Shown piece after piece: positions 10,561-19,969 of a DNA stretch of 64,000 nucleotides. This DNA is from Prorocentrum cordatum. Lineage: Eukaryota; Sar; Dinophyceae; Prorocentrales; Prorocentraceae. The stretch covers positions 106,001 through 170,000 of the forward strand of contig CAUYUJ010016297.1 in the NCBI GenBank assembly GCA_963575745.1. The letters are read 5' to 3'. Each line of letters begins with the position of its first letter. Positions within the stretch are counted from its first letter, which is position 1. The position numbers and the translations under genes are program-made. Below the pieces are notes generated by a model, which was given only the letters and a program-made list of their open reading frames with translations, ran no database searches and had not been told where the DNA came from.

Positions 10561-11244
10561 GTTTTCGGCCTCCAGGGCCGCTCTCGGGCCCCCACCGCTC
10601 AGGAACGAATCCGGGGTTCAGCCTCCATAAGCCATCTCTGGAGCCCAAGACTGTCAACCTGGTGGACCCACGAAACCCAGAAGAGGTGCAGGACAGCCAG
10701 ACATGGTGATGTCTGAAGGCGCGTAAATTCGAGTAGCGGGACATGGCGACGCTGAACACATCGAAGGTGACAGCGCCGCGCCACAGATGCGCGCTGTCCT
10801 GCTCCGCGTTGTGCCGTTCTACCAAGCTGAGAGTCCGACATCAAACAGAGACGACAAACACCGAGCACGGACTGACCCAAATCCGGCACACCGAGAAGCA
10901 ACAAACTGAGACAAAAGGAGACGAAGCAGTAGAAACCCACACGAGGACCGCAAAAACCCCCAGAACGGACCGGGGACCGATTTTTAGCAGATTTTACTCG
11001 GGAGGTGATCACGAGCAGCGGGCGTATGCAGACCCACGCCTCCGACGTCCAATTCCAAGACCTACGACGTCTTGAAAACATCCGCGAGCACCTTCCAGTG
11101 TCATCGGCGCGTCAGATGCCCCCCCTCCGCAAACCCCCCCCCTTCAAGCCCCATCCGTTTGATGTGGAGAGGAAGCGGGGGATGCAAGAAGGCTTTTTCG
11201 CCTCATCCCCGCCTTTCCTCTCCTCCGCGAACTACACATAAAGG
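10561..11244. other. No convincing gene
   Basis: Mixed-composition DNA. A 160-codon open frame on the minus strand (10599-11081) has a hydrophobic stretch, but shows no family resemblance or codon regularity that I can defend. Confidence 0.5.
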
Positions 11245-11340
11245 AAACCCCTTGCGGGTCTCCAGGCGTGCGAGATTCTTCCCACCCCATAATCCCCCAC
11301 CCTGGGACCCCGAACCGGATGTTTAACCCCCCCCCGCCCC
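11245..11340 (+). repeat. Dispersed leader repeat, copy B
   Basis: Second copy of the leader at 8185-8300, in the same orientation. Confidence 0.65.
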
Positions 11341-11849
11341 AGACGACCCCGCGCGAACGCGCCATGAGGGGCCAGAGAGCGCCACAGCGAACCAGGACGG
11401 CCCAACGGAACTCCCCAAACAGTCCATGAAGGCCACGAGTCACCGAAAGGGAGCCGCCACGCGAGGTCATAGAAAGCCACAAGATGGCCCTAGAGTCCAC
11501 GAAGCAGCATACAACCCCAGGCTGCCCCAAGAAGCCTCCAAGGCTGCGAAGAATCAAGGGATCGGCGGATGTGGCGCAAGCCTGAAAAATCCACGTCCAG
11601 AAATGACGTGTTGCCGGAAGCAGGTCGCGCAGCGGAGCGGAAGCCTTAACGCAATGGATCCCATGTGTCCAATGCTTGCATAATTGCCACGTATTGTATT
11701 GTGTTACATTATTAAGTTTCCCCCTTACCCCCCCCCCCCGGAGTCGCGCCACTTCCGTCGACCCCAAGGTGGAAGGCCCCTTGTGGGCCTAAAGACCAAC
11801 AAAAACCAATGGGAAATCAATGATTTCGGCTCCTTGGGCCTCCTGGGGG
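11341..11849. other. No gene seen; degenerate repeat DNA
   Basis: Weak GGCCCAAGAC-like sequence at 11395-11540, then unique DNA, with a C run at 11729-11740. Confidence 0.5.
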
Positions 11850-12650
11850 TCCAAGAGGGCGCGAAGACGGCCCAAGATGGCCCCAAGACAGCCCAAGCCG
11901 GCCTCAAGACGGCCCAAGATGGCCCCAAGAGGGCCCATGAGGCCCCCAAAAAAGTCGAAAAGGCCCTCACGAGGACTCCCGAGAGCGCCTCCGCAGGCCA
12001 AAATCTCTGATGTTCCTAATGTTTTGGAACAGTTTCAACGTTTTCGCCTTTTTCGGCTCTCAGAAGGCCATGACGGCCCAAGCAGCCCTCAAACGGCCCA
12101 AGATGCCTCCAAGGGGGCCCCAAGACGGCCCAAGAGGGCCCCGAGACGGCCAAAAAAGCCTCCAAGACGGCCCAAAAAGCCCCCAAGACGGCCCCAGAGG
12201 ACCCCAAGAGAGCCCGAAGGCGGCCGCGAGAGGCTTCCAAAGTGGCCTCCGAAGTGGCCAGACGGCGTAAGAGCACCCAAACACGGCTCCAAGACGTCCC
12301 CAAGAGGCCCCCAGAGGCTCCAATGAGGGCCCCAAATGGCCCAGGAGGGCCCCGAAACGGCTCAAAGAGGCCCCCAAGGCGGTCCCCCAAAAACCCTGAG
12401 ACGGCCCAAGAGGACCCCAAGAGAACCCCAAGGCGGCCGCGAGAGGCCCCCAAGATGGCCTCCGAAGGGTCGGAACGGCGCAAAAACACCCCAAGACGGC
12501 CCAAGATGCCCCCAAGAGGCCCCGAGAGGCCCCCAACAGGCCCCCAAGGAACTCAAAAAAAAAACCTAGAGGCCTCCGAGAAATCCCCAAGAAGCATCCA
12601 AGAGGCCTCAAAGAAGCCCCCACAAGGCCACACAACGACTGGAGCGTAAT
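11850..12650. repeat. GGCCCAAGAC minisatellite, largest array
   Basis: About 800 bp of 10-15-bp degenerate units, interrupted at about 12005-12065 by unique sequence. Part of 12180-12300 recurs at 12410-12495 (GGCGGCCGCGAGAGGC region), indicating a second, longer period of about 200 bp. Confidence 0.85.
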
Positions 12651-12910
12651 GTTATTTCCCCCCCTGGGCGAACGACGGCGCAGCGCCAGCCAGGTGGAAG
12701 TTGGTCACGGCGGCGCGCATGATTAGAGCCGGCGCTGAAGGGAAGATGGGGAGGGAGTATGAAAAGGAGGGGGGGAGAGGCCCCAAAGAAGCCCCCAAGA
12801 GGCCCAAAGAAGCTCCCAAGAGGCCTCCAGGAGGCCCCCAGGAGGCTCCCAAGAGGCCCCGCGACGACGTGACTGTACGTGCTCCGGACGTGCACCCCGC
12901 AAAGCGAGAG
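12651..12910. other. No gene seen; end of insertion
   Basis: Unique sequence, then a short minisatellite array (12775-12865) up to the junction with the resumed HU flank at 12911. Confidence 0.6.
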
Positions 12911-13141
12911 GAATCTTCGTGATTGGTGAATGGGGGGTGCAGCGATGCTTTCCTCTGCGAGACGGGTGTGGAGTACATGAAGTCCTCCTCGCCGAGGGTC
13001 CCGGGGCCGGAAGGCCATGCATAACCACGCACCCTCCAGCTAACCTGGACAAGATGACACGGAGAGCTCTCGAAGTGAGGGATGGACGAGCACCTTGGGG
13101 AGCACGCCTCTTCGAGCGGCTCGCCGCAGACTGGGAGGCCC

Positions 13142-13450
13142 TCAGAACTCATCCTTGAGGGCCTTCGCGGGGAAAGCCTTGACGATGGTCTTGGCCGGCT
13201 TCGCCTTCACCATGACGACCTTGCCGAAGATCTCGCGCTTCCCAGCCTTGGTGGCCTTCTTCTGGCGGGTCTTGATCATCGCAACGCCCGGGATGACGAA
13301 TTTGCCGTTCTTCTTCGCCTCTGTCGTTGCAATGCTCGCCAGAGTGCTCAAGGCCGTGCCGATCACGCCCCTCTTCACCTCGCAGGCCTCCGCGAGCGCC
13401 GCCATGAGGGCGCTCTTGGTCATGACCGTGGACTTCATCATCGGCGCCAT
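13142..13450 (-). CDS. HLP: Dinoflagellate HU-like histone-like protein, copy 5
   Basis: 102 residues; represents the consensus of the five copies, with all family motifs (GKFVIPG, the KTRQKKATKAGKRE arm, KAKPAKTIVKAFP). Start at 13450 by alignment; relict leader 67 nt upstream and the distal box about 380 bp upstream. The frame is open further upstream to about 13612, which is not used in this reading. Its downstream flank is interrupted by the 4.74-kb insertion, 232 bp beyond the stop codon, so the 3' processing signals may be altered. Confidence 0.93.
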   Translation of the reverse strand: MAPMMKSTVMTKSALMAALAEACEVKRGVIGTALSTLASIATTEAKKNGKFVIPGVAMIKTRQKKATKAGKREIFGKVVMVKAKPAKTIVKAFPAKALKDEF

Positions 13451-13517
13451 CTCTGCTGCTTGGGTGAGGAAGCAGCGGCGCTGCCGATGTCTTCTGGTCT
13501 GTGCGCGGGGGCCGGAA

Positions 13518-13539
13518 CTTGAGCCAACATGGTTACGGA
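13518..13539 (-). other. Relict dinoflagellate spliced leader, copy 5
   Basis: 20 of 22 match to DinoSL with the same two substitutions; 67 nt upstream of the ATG. Confidence 0.88.
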
Positions 13540-13826
13540 GTAAAGTCTTACTGTCGGGTGGGCATGCGTACCCTGCTTCCCTTCCCTCCTTCGCCTCCTC
13601 CCACTTCTGCATTGTACCCCTCTTCTCTCCCTCTCCTCTTCATTGCGCCGTATTCCTGTCCCGCCATCTCAATCCCGTCGCCCCCCAATCCTCCTCCACA
13701 TCCTATTCCTTTTCCTCTTCCTCCTCGCCCGTCTTTTCCCCCTGATGATACTCATATGGGCAATCCCAGCGTGGCCTTTCTCCACAACGGGGTATTTGAA
13801 AGGCAAGGTCAGCCAATGTACTGCGT

Positions 13827-13846
13827 ACGTCATACAAGACGTCGTT
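13827..13846 (-). promoter_or_regulatory. Conserved distal upstream box, copy 5
   Basis: Perfect inverted repeat ACGTC-ATACAA-GACGT followed by CGTT; the best-preserved copy of the box. Promoter role inferred from conservation among units. Confidence 0.42.
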
Positions 13847-13864
13847 GAGGGCGATATCTGGTCA

Positions 13865-13897
13865 GCATCATCATCAGCAGCAGCGGCAGCAGCATCG

Positions 13898-13948
<51 letters not shown>

Positions 13949-14150
13949 GCATCAGCATCAGCATCATCATCATCAGCAGCAGCAGCAGCATCATCAGCAG
14001 CATCATCAGCACAATCGCTGTCATCATACCCATCATCATCCTCCGCATCAGCACCATCATCATCATCACCATCAACATCATCAGCATCAGCAGTGTCGTC
14101 GTCATCGCCACCATCATCACCATGATCATCATCAGCCCCATCATCACAAT
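13865..14150. repeat. (ATC)n/(AGC)n microsatellite
   Basis: Triplet tract that closes the HU array on its right side. Confidence 0.93.
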
Positions 14151-14265
14151 TCGCCGGCCCAACGGGCCAGGGCGTGCTAAGATCTCCGGTACCTGGTTAA
14201 CAGTATTCCTAGTTCGCGCGCGCGGGGCGGCCCCTGGGGGTCCCCAGACGAAAAGTACCCCGGCA
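14150..14265 (-). repeat. Dispersed ~118-bp repeat, inverted copy
   Basis: The reverse complement matches two tandem copies at 51160-51360. Shared landmarks are TTTTCGTC, CCAGGGGCCGCCCCGCGCGCG, CGGAGATCTTAGC and CTGGCCCGTTGGGCCGGCGA. Unclassified dispersed repeat. Confidence 0.7.
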
Positions 14266-14340
14266 AGGTCCCGGCAAGTCCCCGGCAAGGTCCCGGCAAG
14301 TCCCCGGCAAGGTCCCGGCAAGGTCGGGCCAGAGATGCCG
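14262..14340. repeat. CCGGCAAGGTC tandem repeat
   Basis: About six alternating 11-12-bp units, CCCCGGCAAGGT and CCCGGCAAGT. Confidence 0.85.
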
Positions 14341-14344
14341 GAGT

Positions 14345-14535
14345 TCTGTTACAGGGCCCCAGGACGGGCCAAGAGGTCCCCAAGAAGCCTCCAAGACGGT
14401 CCAAGAGGGCCCCGAGACGGCCAAAGATCGCCCGAAGACGCCCAACAGGGCCCCAAGACAGCCCAAGAGGCCTCCAAGACGCCCCAAGGGCCTTCCAAGA
14501 GGCCTCCGAAGAGGGCCCCAAGAGGCCAAAATCGT
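14345..14535. repeat. GGCCCAAGAC minisatellite
   Basis: Same family as 8346-8890. Confidence 0.8.
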
Positions 14536-14559
14536 TGATTCTCATTTTTTCTATGTTTT

Positions 14560-14826
14560 TTGCGTTCTGGCTTTTTCGAGTACACCGTGAGGGTCAATGA
14601 CACGTTCCCGTATCAGGTGCACGTGGGTGGGGAGCTTGCTTTGACCGTTTCGGAAGGAGGGGGAGGAGGTCTTAAGCACGAGTGGACGAAGGAATGGGGA
14701 GAATGGCAGGAACTCCAACAGCATCCAAAATTGAAGGAGCTCACGGAGAAGTGCGAGTCGCTCTTGAACAAAGCGTCCAAGGGCATGAAAGGTAAAGGTC
14801 ATTCCAAAGGTTCCGGCGGGAACTAG
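14560..14826 (+). CDS. Small Lys/Gly-tailed ORF upstream of the LINE
   Basis: 88 codons ending in a Lys/Gly-rich tail (KGMKGKGHSKGSGG). The middle, with TKEWGEWQELQQHPKLKELTEKCESLLNK, looks like real helical protein. It lies about 590 bp before the LINE pol ORF, on the same strand, where a LINE ORF1 would be expected. No zinc knuckle was seen, so the ORF1 assignment is inference. It could also be the last exon of a host gene. Confidence 0.3.
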   Translation: MRSGFFEYTVRVNDTFPYQVHVGGELALTVSEGGGGGLKHEWTKEWGEWQELQQHPKLKELTEKCESLLNKASKGMKGKGHSKGSGGN

Positions 14827-15415
14827 GGATTGCGGCCGGACTCCAGAGCCGGCCTAGACACAGACATCTGGATAGGAGTTGGTATGAGTACGATGTTGGG
14901 CAAAGCGACCCTCGTACAGGACATGCTGGGCGGCACGACCACACGCACGAACCCGGGCAAAGCTACCGTCTTGCAGTGGCCGTCTGTTGCTGTACCTTCT
15001 CCACCACATCTTCCAATACCTTGTTCTGGAGCTCCCTCCTTGCCCCCTACACCCTCACCTGACCACGCCCGTGGGCAAGAGCATCACGGAGACCTTGAAC
15101 GAGCCGGCGCCGGAGCCGACAGACAATCACCGACGATGTCAACGGCGAGAATGGGCAAAGATACCATCTGGCCAAATCTCTCCCCACAAGTTCCTCGACT
15201 CCTTGATACCCATGATCTTCCACTTCACTCAGTAGGCATTGCGGGTGTACCGAGCATGCATATTGAGAGTGTTTCACCCAGTTTCACGACAATGCAGCAA
15301 CATACATAACTCGTTTGGTATTTCCTCACATCCGCATTTTGACTTGCAAGGTTCAGATATTGATCAAACGCCAAATTCAGCGAAGGACGAACGACATCAA
15401 CATACATACTTGGAT
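14827..15415. other. Leader/inter-ORF part of the LINE, no clear gene
   Basis: Open frames are present but lack regular coding character. The pol frame is open from 15239. Confidence 0.4.
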
Positions 15416-18358
15416 ATGCTGGGCAATGGAAATCCGAAGCAGCCGCCAAGCTTATCGCAGTCTGCCCGGGATACTTCCACCTGGTTCAGACCACGCCGAA
15501 GTTGCACCCCACTATCCTCGCAGGTTCTCGGGACGTGGAACGTCGAGGGACTTCGGGGCGATTCTTCTATCAAGTTCGTGGAGCTCACCAAAATGATGCG
15601 CGACAGAAGTGTAGCAATTCTTTGCATTGAAAAAACGCAGCTCAATGGTACAGCTTACTACAAAGACGACGACGGCTTCCTCATATGCCTTTCTGGCAAA
15701 TGTGACGTCAAAGTCCGATCTACTGCCGGAGTCGGGTTTATCGTAGCACCATGGGCTGCCTCAGCAGTTGTGGCTTTCAGGGCATGTTCTTCGAGAACAG
15801 CTACATTGCGTGTTAAAGTGGCCGGCGGCATGCTGACATTGATTTCTGCGTATGCCCCCCACAGTGGGCACGATCCGGAAGAGCGTCAAGATTTCTACAA
15901 CGACCTCCAGAAACTCATCAAGCCTACCATGTCTCATAGTACGACCGTGGCCATGGGGGATTTCAACGCCAAAATCTTGCAGCAGAATACGGGGGAAGAC
16001 AACGTCATTGGCAAGCACGTCTTCTTGGCGAGCCCTCCAAAGAAGACTCCGACATGTATCACGAATAGACAATTGCTTGTGGAGTGTTGTATCGCAACAG
16101 ACATGGTCATTGCCAACACTTTCTTTGACCTCCCAAATGAGAAGTTGGTAACTTACCGCGACTTGGGAACAAAACACACAGACCCTATTACGCCGGATCG
16201 TTTCGCACAAATTGACCACGTTCTGTGTCACGGTTCTTGCGTTCCATTGGTATCATCATGTCGAGTGTGCCGGGATGCAGCGCTCAACAGCCATCACTAC
16301 TTGCTCTTGGTCGACCTGGCCATCAACTTCTCCACGGAGGCTGACCTTCGCCAACCTCGAAAAGATATTTCTTCTCTGAGCGACTCCAGGGTGGCTTCAA
16401 CATTTACTTCAACATTTTATGACACATGGAGAGCTGCAGACGACGTCGAAAACCTAGACTCTATGGCAGCAAATTTGGAGATTGCATTCGCGACGGCTGC
16501 AACGACCCTGCCGGCACGGGCTGCCACTGCGAAGCGCCCATGGATATCTCAGACCACTCTTGACTTAATTGACAGGAGAAACTCTTACAGACATTGTCAA
16601 GACTATTACAATGAACAGTTGCTGAACAGAGCAATTCGCCGAGCAGGCCGGGAAGACAAACGAATGTGGATGGACAAATATTTGGTGGGAGGGAGTTGGG
16701 AGGCAGTGCACAAACTACGCAGGCCTGCTGCTACCAAACACGCGGGCGTGAAAGACTTGGATGGGCACCTTACCGACACCGCTGCACGACCCGACGCTTT
16801 GGCGGATTATTTTGAAAAGATTCAGTGGCAGGTACGTTTCCCAGAGCTGACACCATCTTCGACACGAGCTTTAGGGCCGACCCTCAGCGTGAACACGACC
16901 ACCTTCACCAAGCTGGAACTGCAGACGGTCCTTCGTAAAATGAAAAGCCGGAAAGCAGCAGGACCTGATGATATCCCGCCAGAATTTTGGAAAGCTGTTG
17001 GTCAAAACGATTACGCATGCGAAGCCTTACTGCAGATGTGCGTCAAATGCTGGGAACAGAAAGGCTTGCCGAAAGCATGGGGAACAGCGAACGTGTCCCT
17101 CCTTTTCAAGAAGGGCGACGCCACGCTCCCCAGCAACTACCGCCCCATCTCCTTGTTAGCTGTGAGGTACAAGGCTTTGGCAACAATGATACACAACCGG
17201 CTAGTGCAAGGAGGAGCCGAAGGACGCATGCGAGAATCCCAGTTCGGCTTCCGTCCAAAGCGTGGTACATCAGACGCCCTCATGCTTATCAGGAGGATGG
17301 TGGACGCAGCGTATCAAAACAAAGGAGATGGAATCATACTGGTGTTGCTGGATTGGGCAAAAGCTTTCGACCGCCTCAAGCCGGACTGTCTTTGCAAAGC
17401 CCTCGAACGCTTCGGCGTCCCATCCCCTATGGTGGACATGATCAGAGGCATCTATTCAGAGCGGTTTTTCACCATCGTGGACCATTGTGGGCGCTCCAGT
17501 GAAAGGCGACAACGCTCAGGCATCGCTCAGGGGTGTCCCTTGTCACCATACCTTTTTGTAGCAGTACAAAGTGTCATGCTGCACGACGCCTTTACTCCTC
17601 TGGCTCTGGAAAGCGAGCCCGAATATAGTGTTACCCGTGATATCCTCTACGCTGACGACACTTTGCTTGTATCAAAACATATATCCAATTTACATATTAT
17701 GTTGGAGGCGATCATTCTGGAAGGGCAAAAATATGGCATGGAAATGAATTGGGACAAGACGGTACAAATCCAAGTCGGATGTGCAGATACGATTAGAATG
17801 CCCACGGGCGAGCCGGTGAAGAACGTCAGGGACGCCGTCTACTTGGGTGGGATCGTGTCTTGCGATGGGCGGGCAAAGCATGAGTTATCCCGCCGCATTG
17901 GCGAAAGCACGAACACATTCAAGCAGCTACAGAAACTTTGGGCGCACGCAGCAATTGGTAAAAGCAGAAAGCTTGACATATATTCCAGTTGTGTGGTCAG
18001 CAAGCTTCTATACTCTTTAGATTCCTTGTGGCTTCTCAAGGCGGACAGAGATCGTTTAGACGCTTTTCATTGCAGGTGCTTACGACAAATCATGGGTATC
18101 CCGCATTCGTATTACTCGCGCATTTCTAACGCAACAGTGTTGGAGAGGGCAGGCTCCAAACCATTATCGCAGATATTACACGACAAGCAAGCCAGCCTGT
18201 ACCGAAAAGTCGCAGCGCAGCCAGGCCATTCCCTGGTGAAGCAGCTCGTATGCGAAGCAGACGGTACCCCAAAGGACTGGGCTCTTCGCCGGCGCAGAGG
18301 CCGCCCAAGACAGCAGTGGGCACACGAAGTGTACGCGATGAGGCTTCTTCACGCATGA
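15416..18358 (+). mobile_element. Non-LTR (LINE) retrotransposon pol: APE endonuclease + reverse transcriptase
   Basis: One uninterrupted frame, 980 residues from the first ATG (15416); the frame is open upstream to 15239 without another ATG. Residues 36-300 form an APE-type endonuclease: TWNVEGL, CIEKTQL, SAYAPHSG and GDFNA at 181-185. The usual SDH motif reads SHH at 292-294. Residues 500-780 are the reverse transcriptase: RKAAGPDDIPPEFW, NYRPISLL, FGFRPKRGT, LDWAKAFDRL with the first catalytic Asp at 646, GCPLSPYLF, and YADD at 745-748. A GRPRQQW tail is typical of many LINEs. It would nick target DNA and copy its own RNA by target-primed reverse transcription. Lack of stops suggests a recent copy, but the SHH change may impair the endonuclease. 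Confidence 0.9.
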
Positions 18359-18514
18359 AAGCAAGCCGTTGCGTCACACCATCGTTTTCGCAGCGCGTTT
18401 GGCGGACTGCTTCCGGGACGCGTTTGGCGTACCTCCATAACTTTTTAGTCATCTCTCTGCCTACGCGTCTTCATGATGCACGGCTTGCTTGCTTGCTGGC
18501 TTTTTCGGCTTCCG
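18359..18514 (+). other. 3' end of the LINE (no poly-A or clear terminus)
   Basis: Unique sequence with an imperfect GCGTTTGGCG repeat; it runs into minisatellite at 18515. The element end cannot be fixed from one copy. Confidence 0.4.
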
Positions 18515-18845
18515 GACGCTCCAAGACGGCCCAAGAGGCCCCCAAGACCGCTCCAAGACGGCCCACGAGGCTCCCAAGACGGCCCCGGAACGGCCCAGGA
18601 GGGCCCCCAAGACGGCCCAAGTGCCGCCCAAGACGGACCAAGAGGCCCCAAGACGGGCCCAAGAGGGGCTCAAGAGGGGAACCGAGAACTGAAAAATCGA
18701 GCCCTCCGCCCCAGAAGGCGCCCAGGAGGCCCCAAAAAGGCCCCAAGAGGCCCCCAAGAGGCCCCCAAGACGCCCCAAGAGGCGCCCAAGAGGCCCCCCA
18801 AGAGGCCCCAAAACGGCCCCCAAGAGGCCCCAAAACTCGGCTAGC
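18515..18845. repeat. GGCCCAAGAC minisatellite
   Basis: Degenerate 10-15-bp units, same family and orientation as 8346-8890. Confidence 0.85.
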
Positions 18846-18894
18846 CCACAACGGTGCGCCAATATGGGCCGGCGGAATGAGCGAAGCGATTAAT

Positions 18895-19002
18895 AACCAT
18901 CACCATCATCAAACTACCACCTTCCTATCATCATACTCAGAATCACCATCATCGTCGTCACCACCATCATCACCATCATCACCATCACCATCACCATCAC
19001 CG

Positions 19003-19056
<54 letters not shown>

Positions 19057-19074
19057 GCATCATCATCATCATAG

Positions 19075-19113
<39 letters not shown>

Positions 19114-19135
19114 GCATCAGCATCAGCATCATCAA

Positions 19136-19184
<49 letters not shown>

Positions 19185-19216
19185 AGCAGCATCAGCATCA
19201 GCATCAGCATCAGCAT

Positions 19217-19247
<31 letters not shown>

Positions 19248-19265
19248 AGCATCAGCATCATCATC
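18895..19265. repeat. (ATC)n/(AGC)n microsatellite
   Basis: Long ATC tract with GCATCA and GCA blocks at 19110-19260. Outside the HU array but of the same type. Confidence 0.95.
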
Positions 19266-19424
19266 TTGGATATCCCACCAGCCATTTGGGCGCAGGTGAA
19301 CTAACGATATCTTTCTTCCCTCTTCCAAACCCCCCCCTTCGGGGAGGGGTGTACCCCTCCCCCTATCCCCTCCCCTGGACCTGGACTGGGGTGGGCCGCG
19401 AGGTGGCAGAGGGCCCCTTTCCTG

Positions 19425-19880
19425 TCAAGATGGCTCCAAGATGGCCTCAGAGAGCCCAAGATAGCCTCCAAGATCACTCAAGATAGCCCAACATGGCTCA
19501 AGAAAACAAACAACATGCTTCCAAGAGGCCCCAAGAGGGCCAAAGACGGTTCCAGGTGCTCTCAGAGCTCCCTCACGGTCTCGCCTTTTCGCTTCCGGTG
19601 CGCTTTTGAAGCCTCTTCCAAGAGGGGTCCAAGAGGCCCCCAAGACGGTCCCAAGAGCGCCCAGGATCGCCCCAAGAGCGCCCCGAGGGCCCCAAGAGGC
19701 GATTTTGATGGCCCCGGAGAGGGGGGCAAATCGAGAACCCCCCCTCCTTTTGATCGATGGTCCCCAAGACGGCCCCAAGAGACGCCCCATAGCTCCCAAG
19801 AGGGCCCCAAAAGAACACCAAGAGAGCCCCAAAAGAGACCCAAGAGGGCCCCATGAGGGCCTTAAGAAGCCCTAAAACCC
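19425..19880. repeat. GGCCCAAGAC-type minisatellite, diverged
   Basis: CAAGATGGCTC and CCAAGAGGCCC units, degenerate. Confidence 0.75.
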
Positions 19881-19969
19881 AGAGATATCTCGGTTCGCCC
19901 TGGTTGCTCGCTTTGTTTCCCTAGATATGTCTCTTCGTCCCTTTTTCCCGTCAGCTCTCATGGGCTCAG

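Larger units (their letters stand above)
8171..12910. mobile_element. About 4.74-kb insertion splitting HU unit 5
   Basis: The conserved HU downstream flank runs to the end of GCTCTCACGGCATGG at 8170 and resumes at 12911 with GAATCTTCGTGATTGG. In intact units these two parts are contiguous. The five bases at the two edges (GAGTC at 8171 and GAATC at 12911) could be a diverged target duplication. The insert holds a repeat leader, GGCCCAAGAC minisatellites and a broken Cys-rich gene. No transposase was seen, so the class is unknown; segmental insertion is equally possible. Confidence 0.6.
51..13855 (-). repeat. Tandem array of HU-like gene units
   Basis: Each unit, read on the minus strand, holds a distal upstream box, a purine-rich tract of variable length, a spliced-leader relict, a 67-68-nt 5' UTR, the 102-codon gene and about 250-350 bp of conserved downstream flank. 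Units lie at about 51-1160, 2085-3130, 3750-4570 and 6030-7180; the fifth is split into 8095-8170 plus 12911-13855. A gene-less truncated flank is at 5690-5812. Spacers are mostly (ATC)n. Gene starts lie 2020, 1660, 2258 and 6826 bp apart, so spacer length varies while the gene core does not. Tandem arrays of highly expressed genes are well known in dinoflagellates. Confidence 0.9.

Noticed and set aside
19480-19500. Possible spliced-leader relict (TAGCCCAACATGGCTCAAG)
   Set aside because: It needs a gap to align and is explained by the CAAGATGGCTC minisatellite around it; no gene follows.
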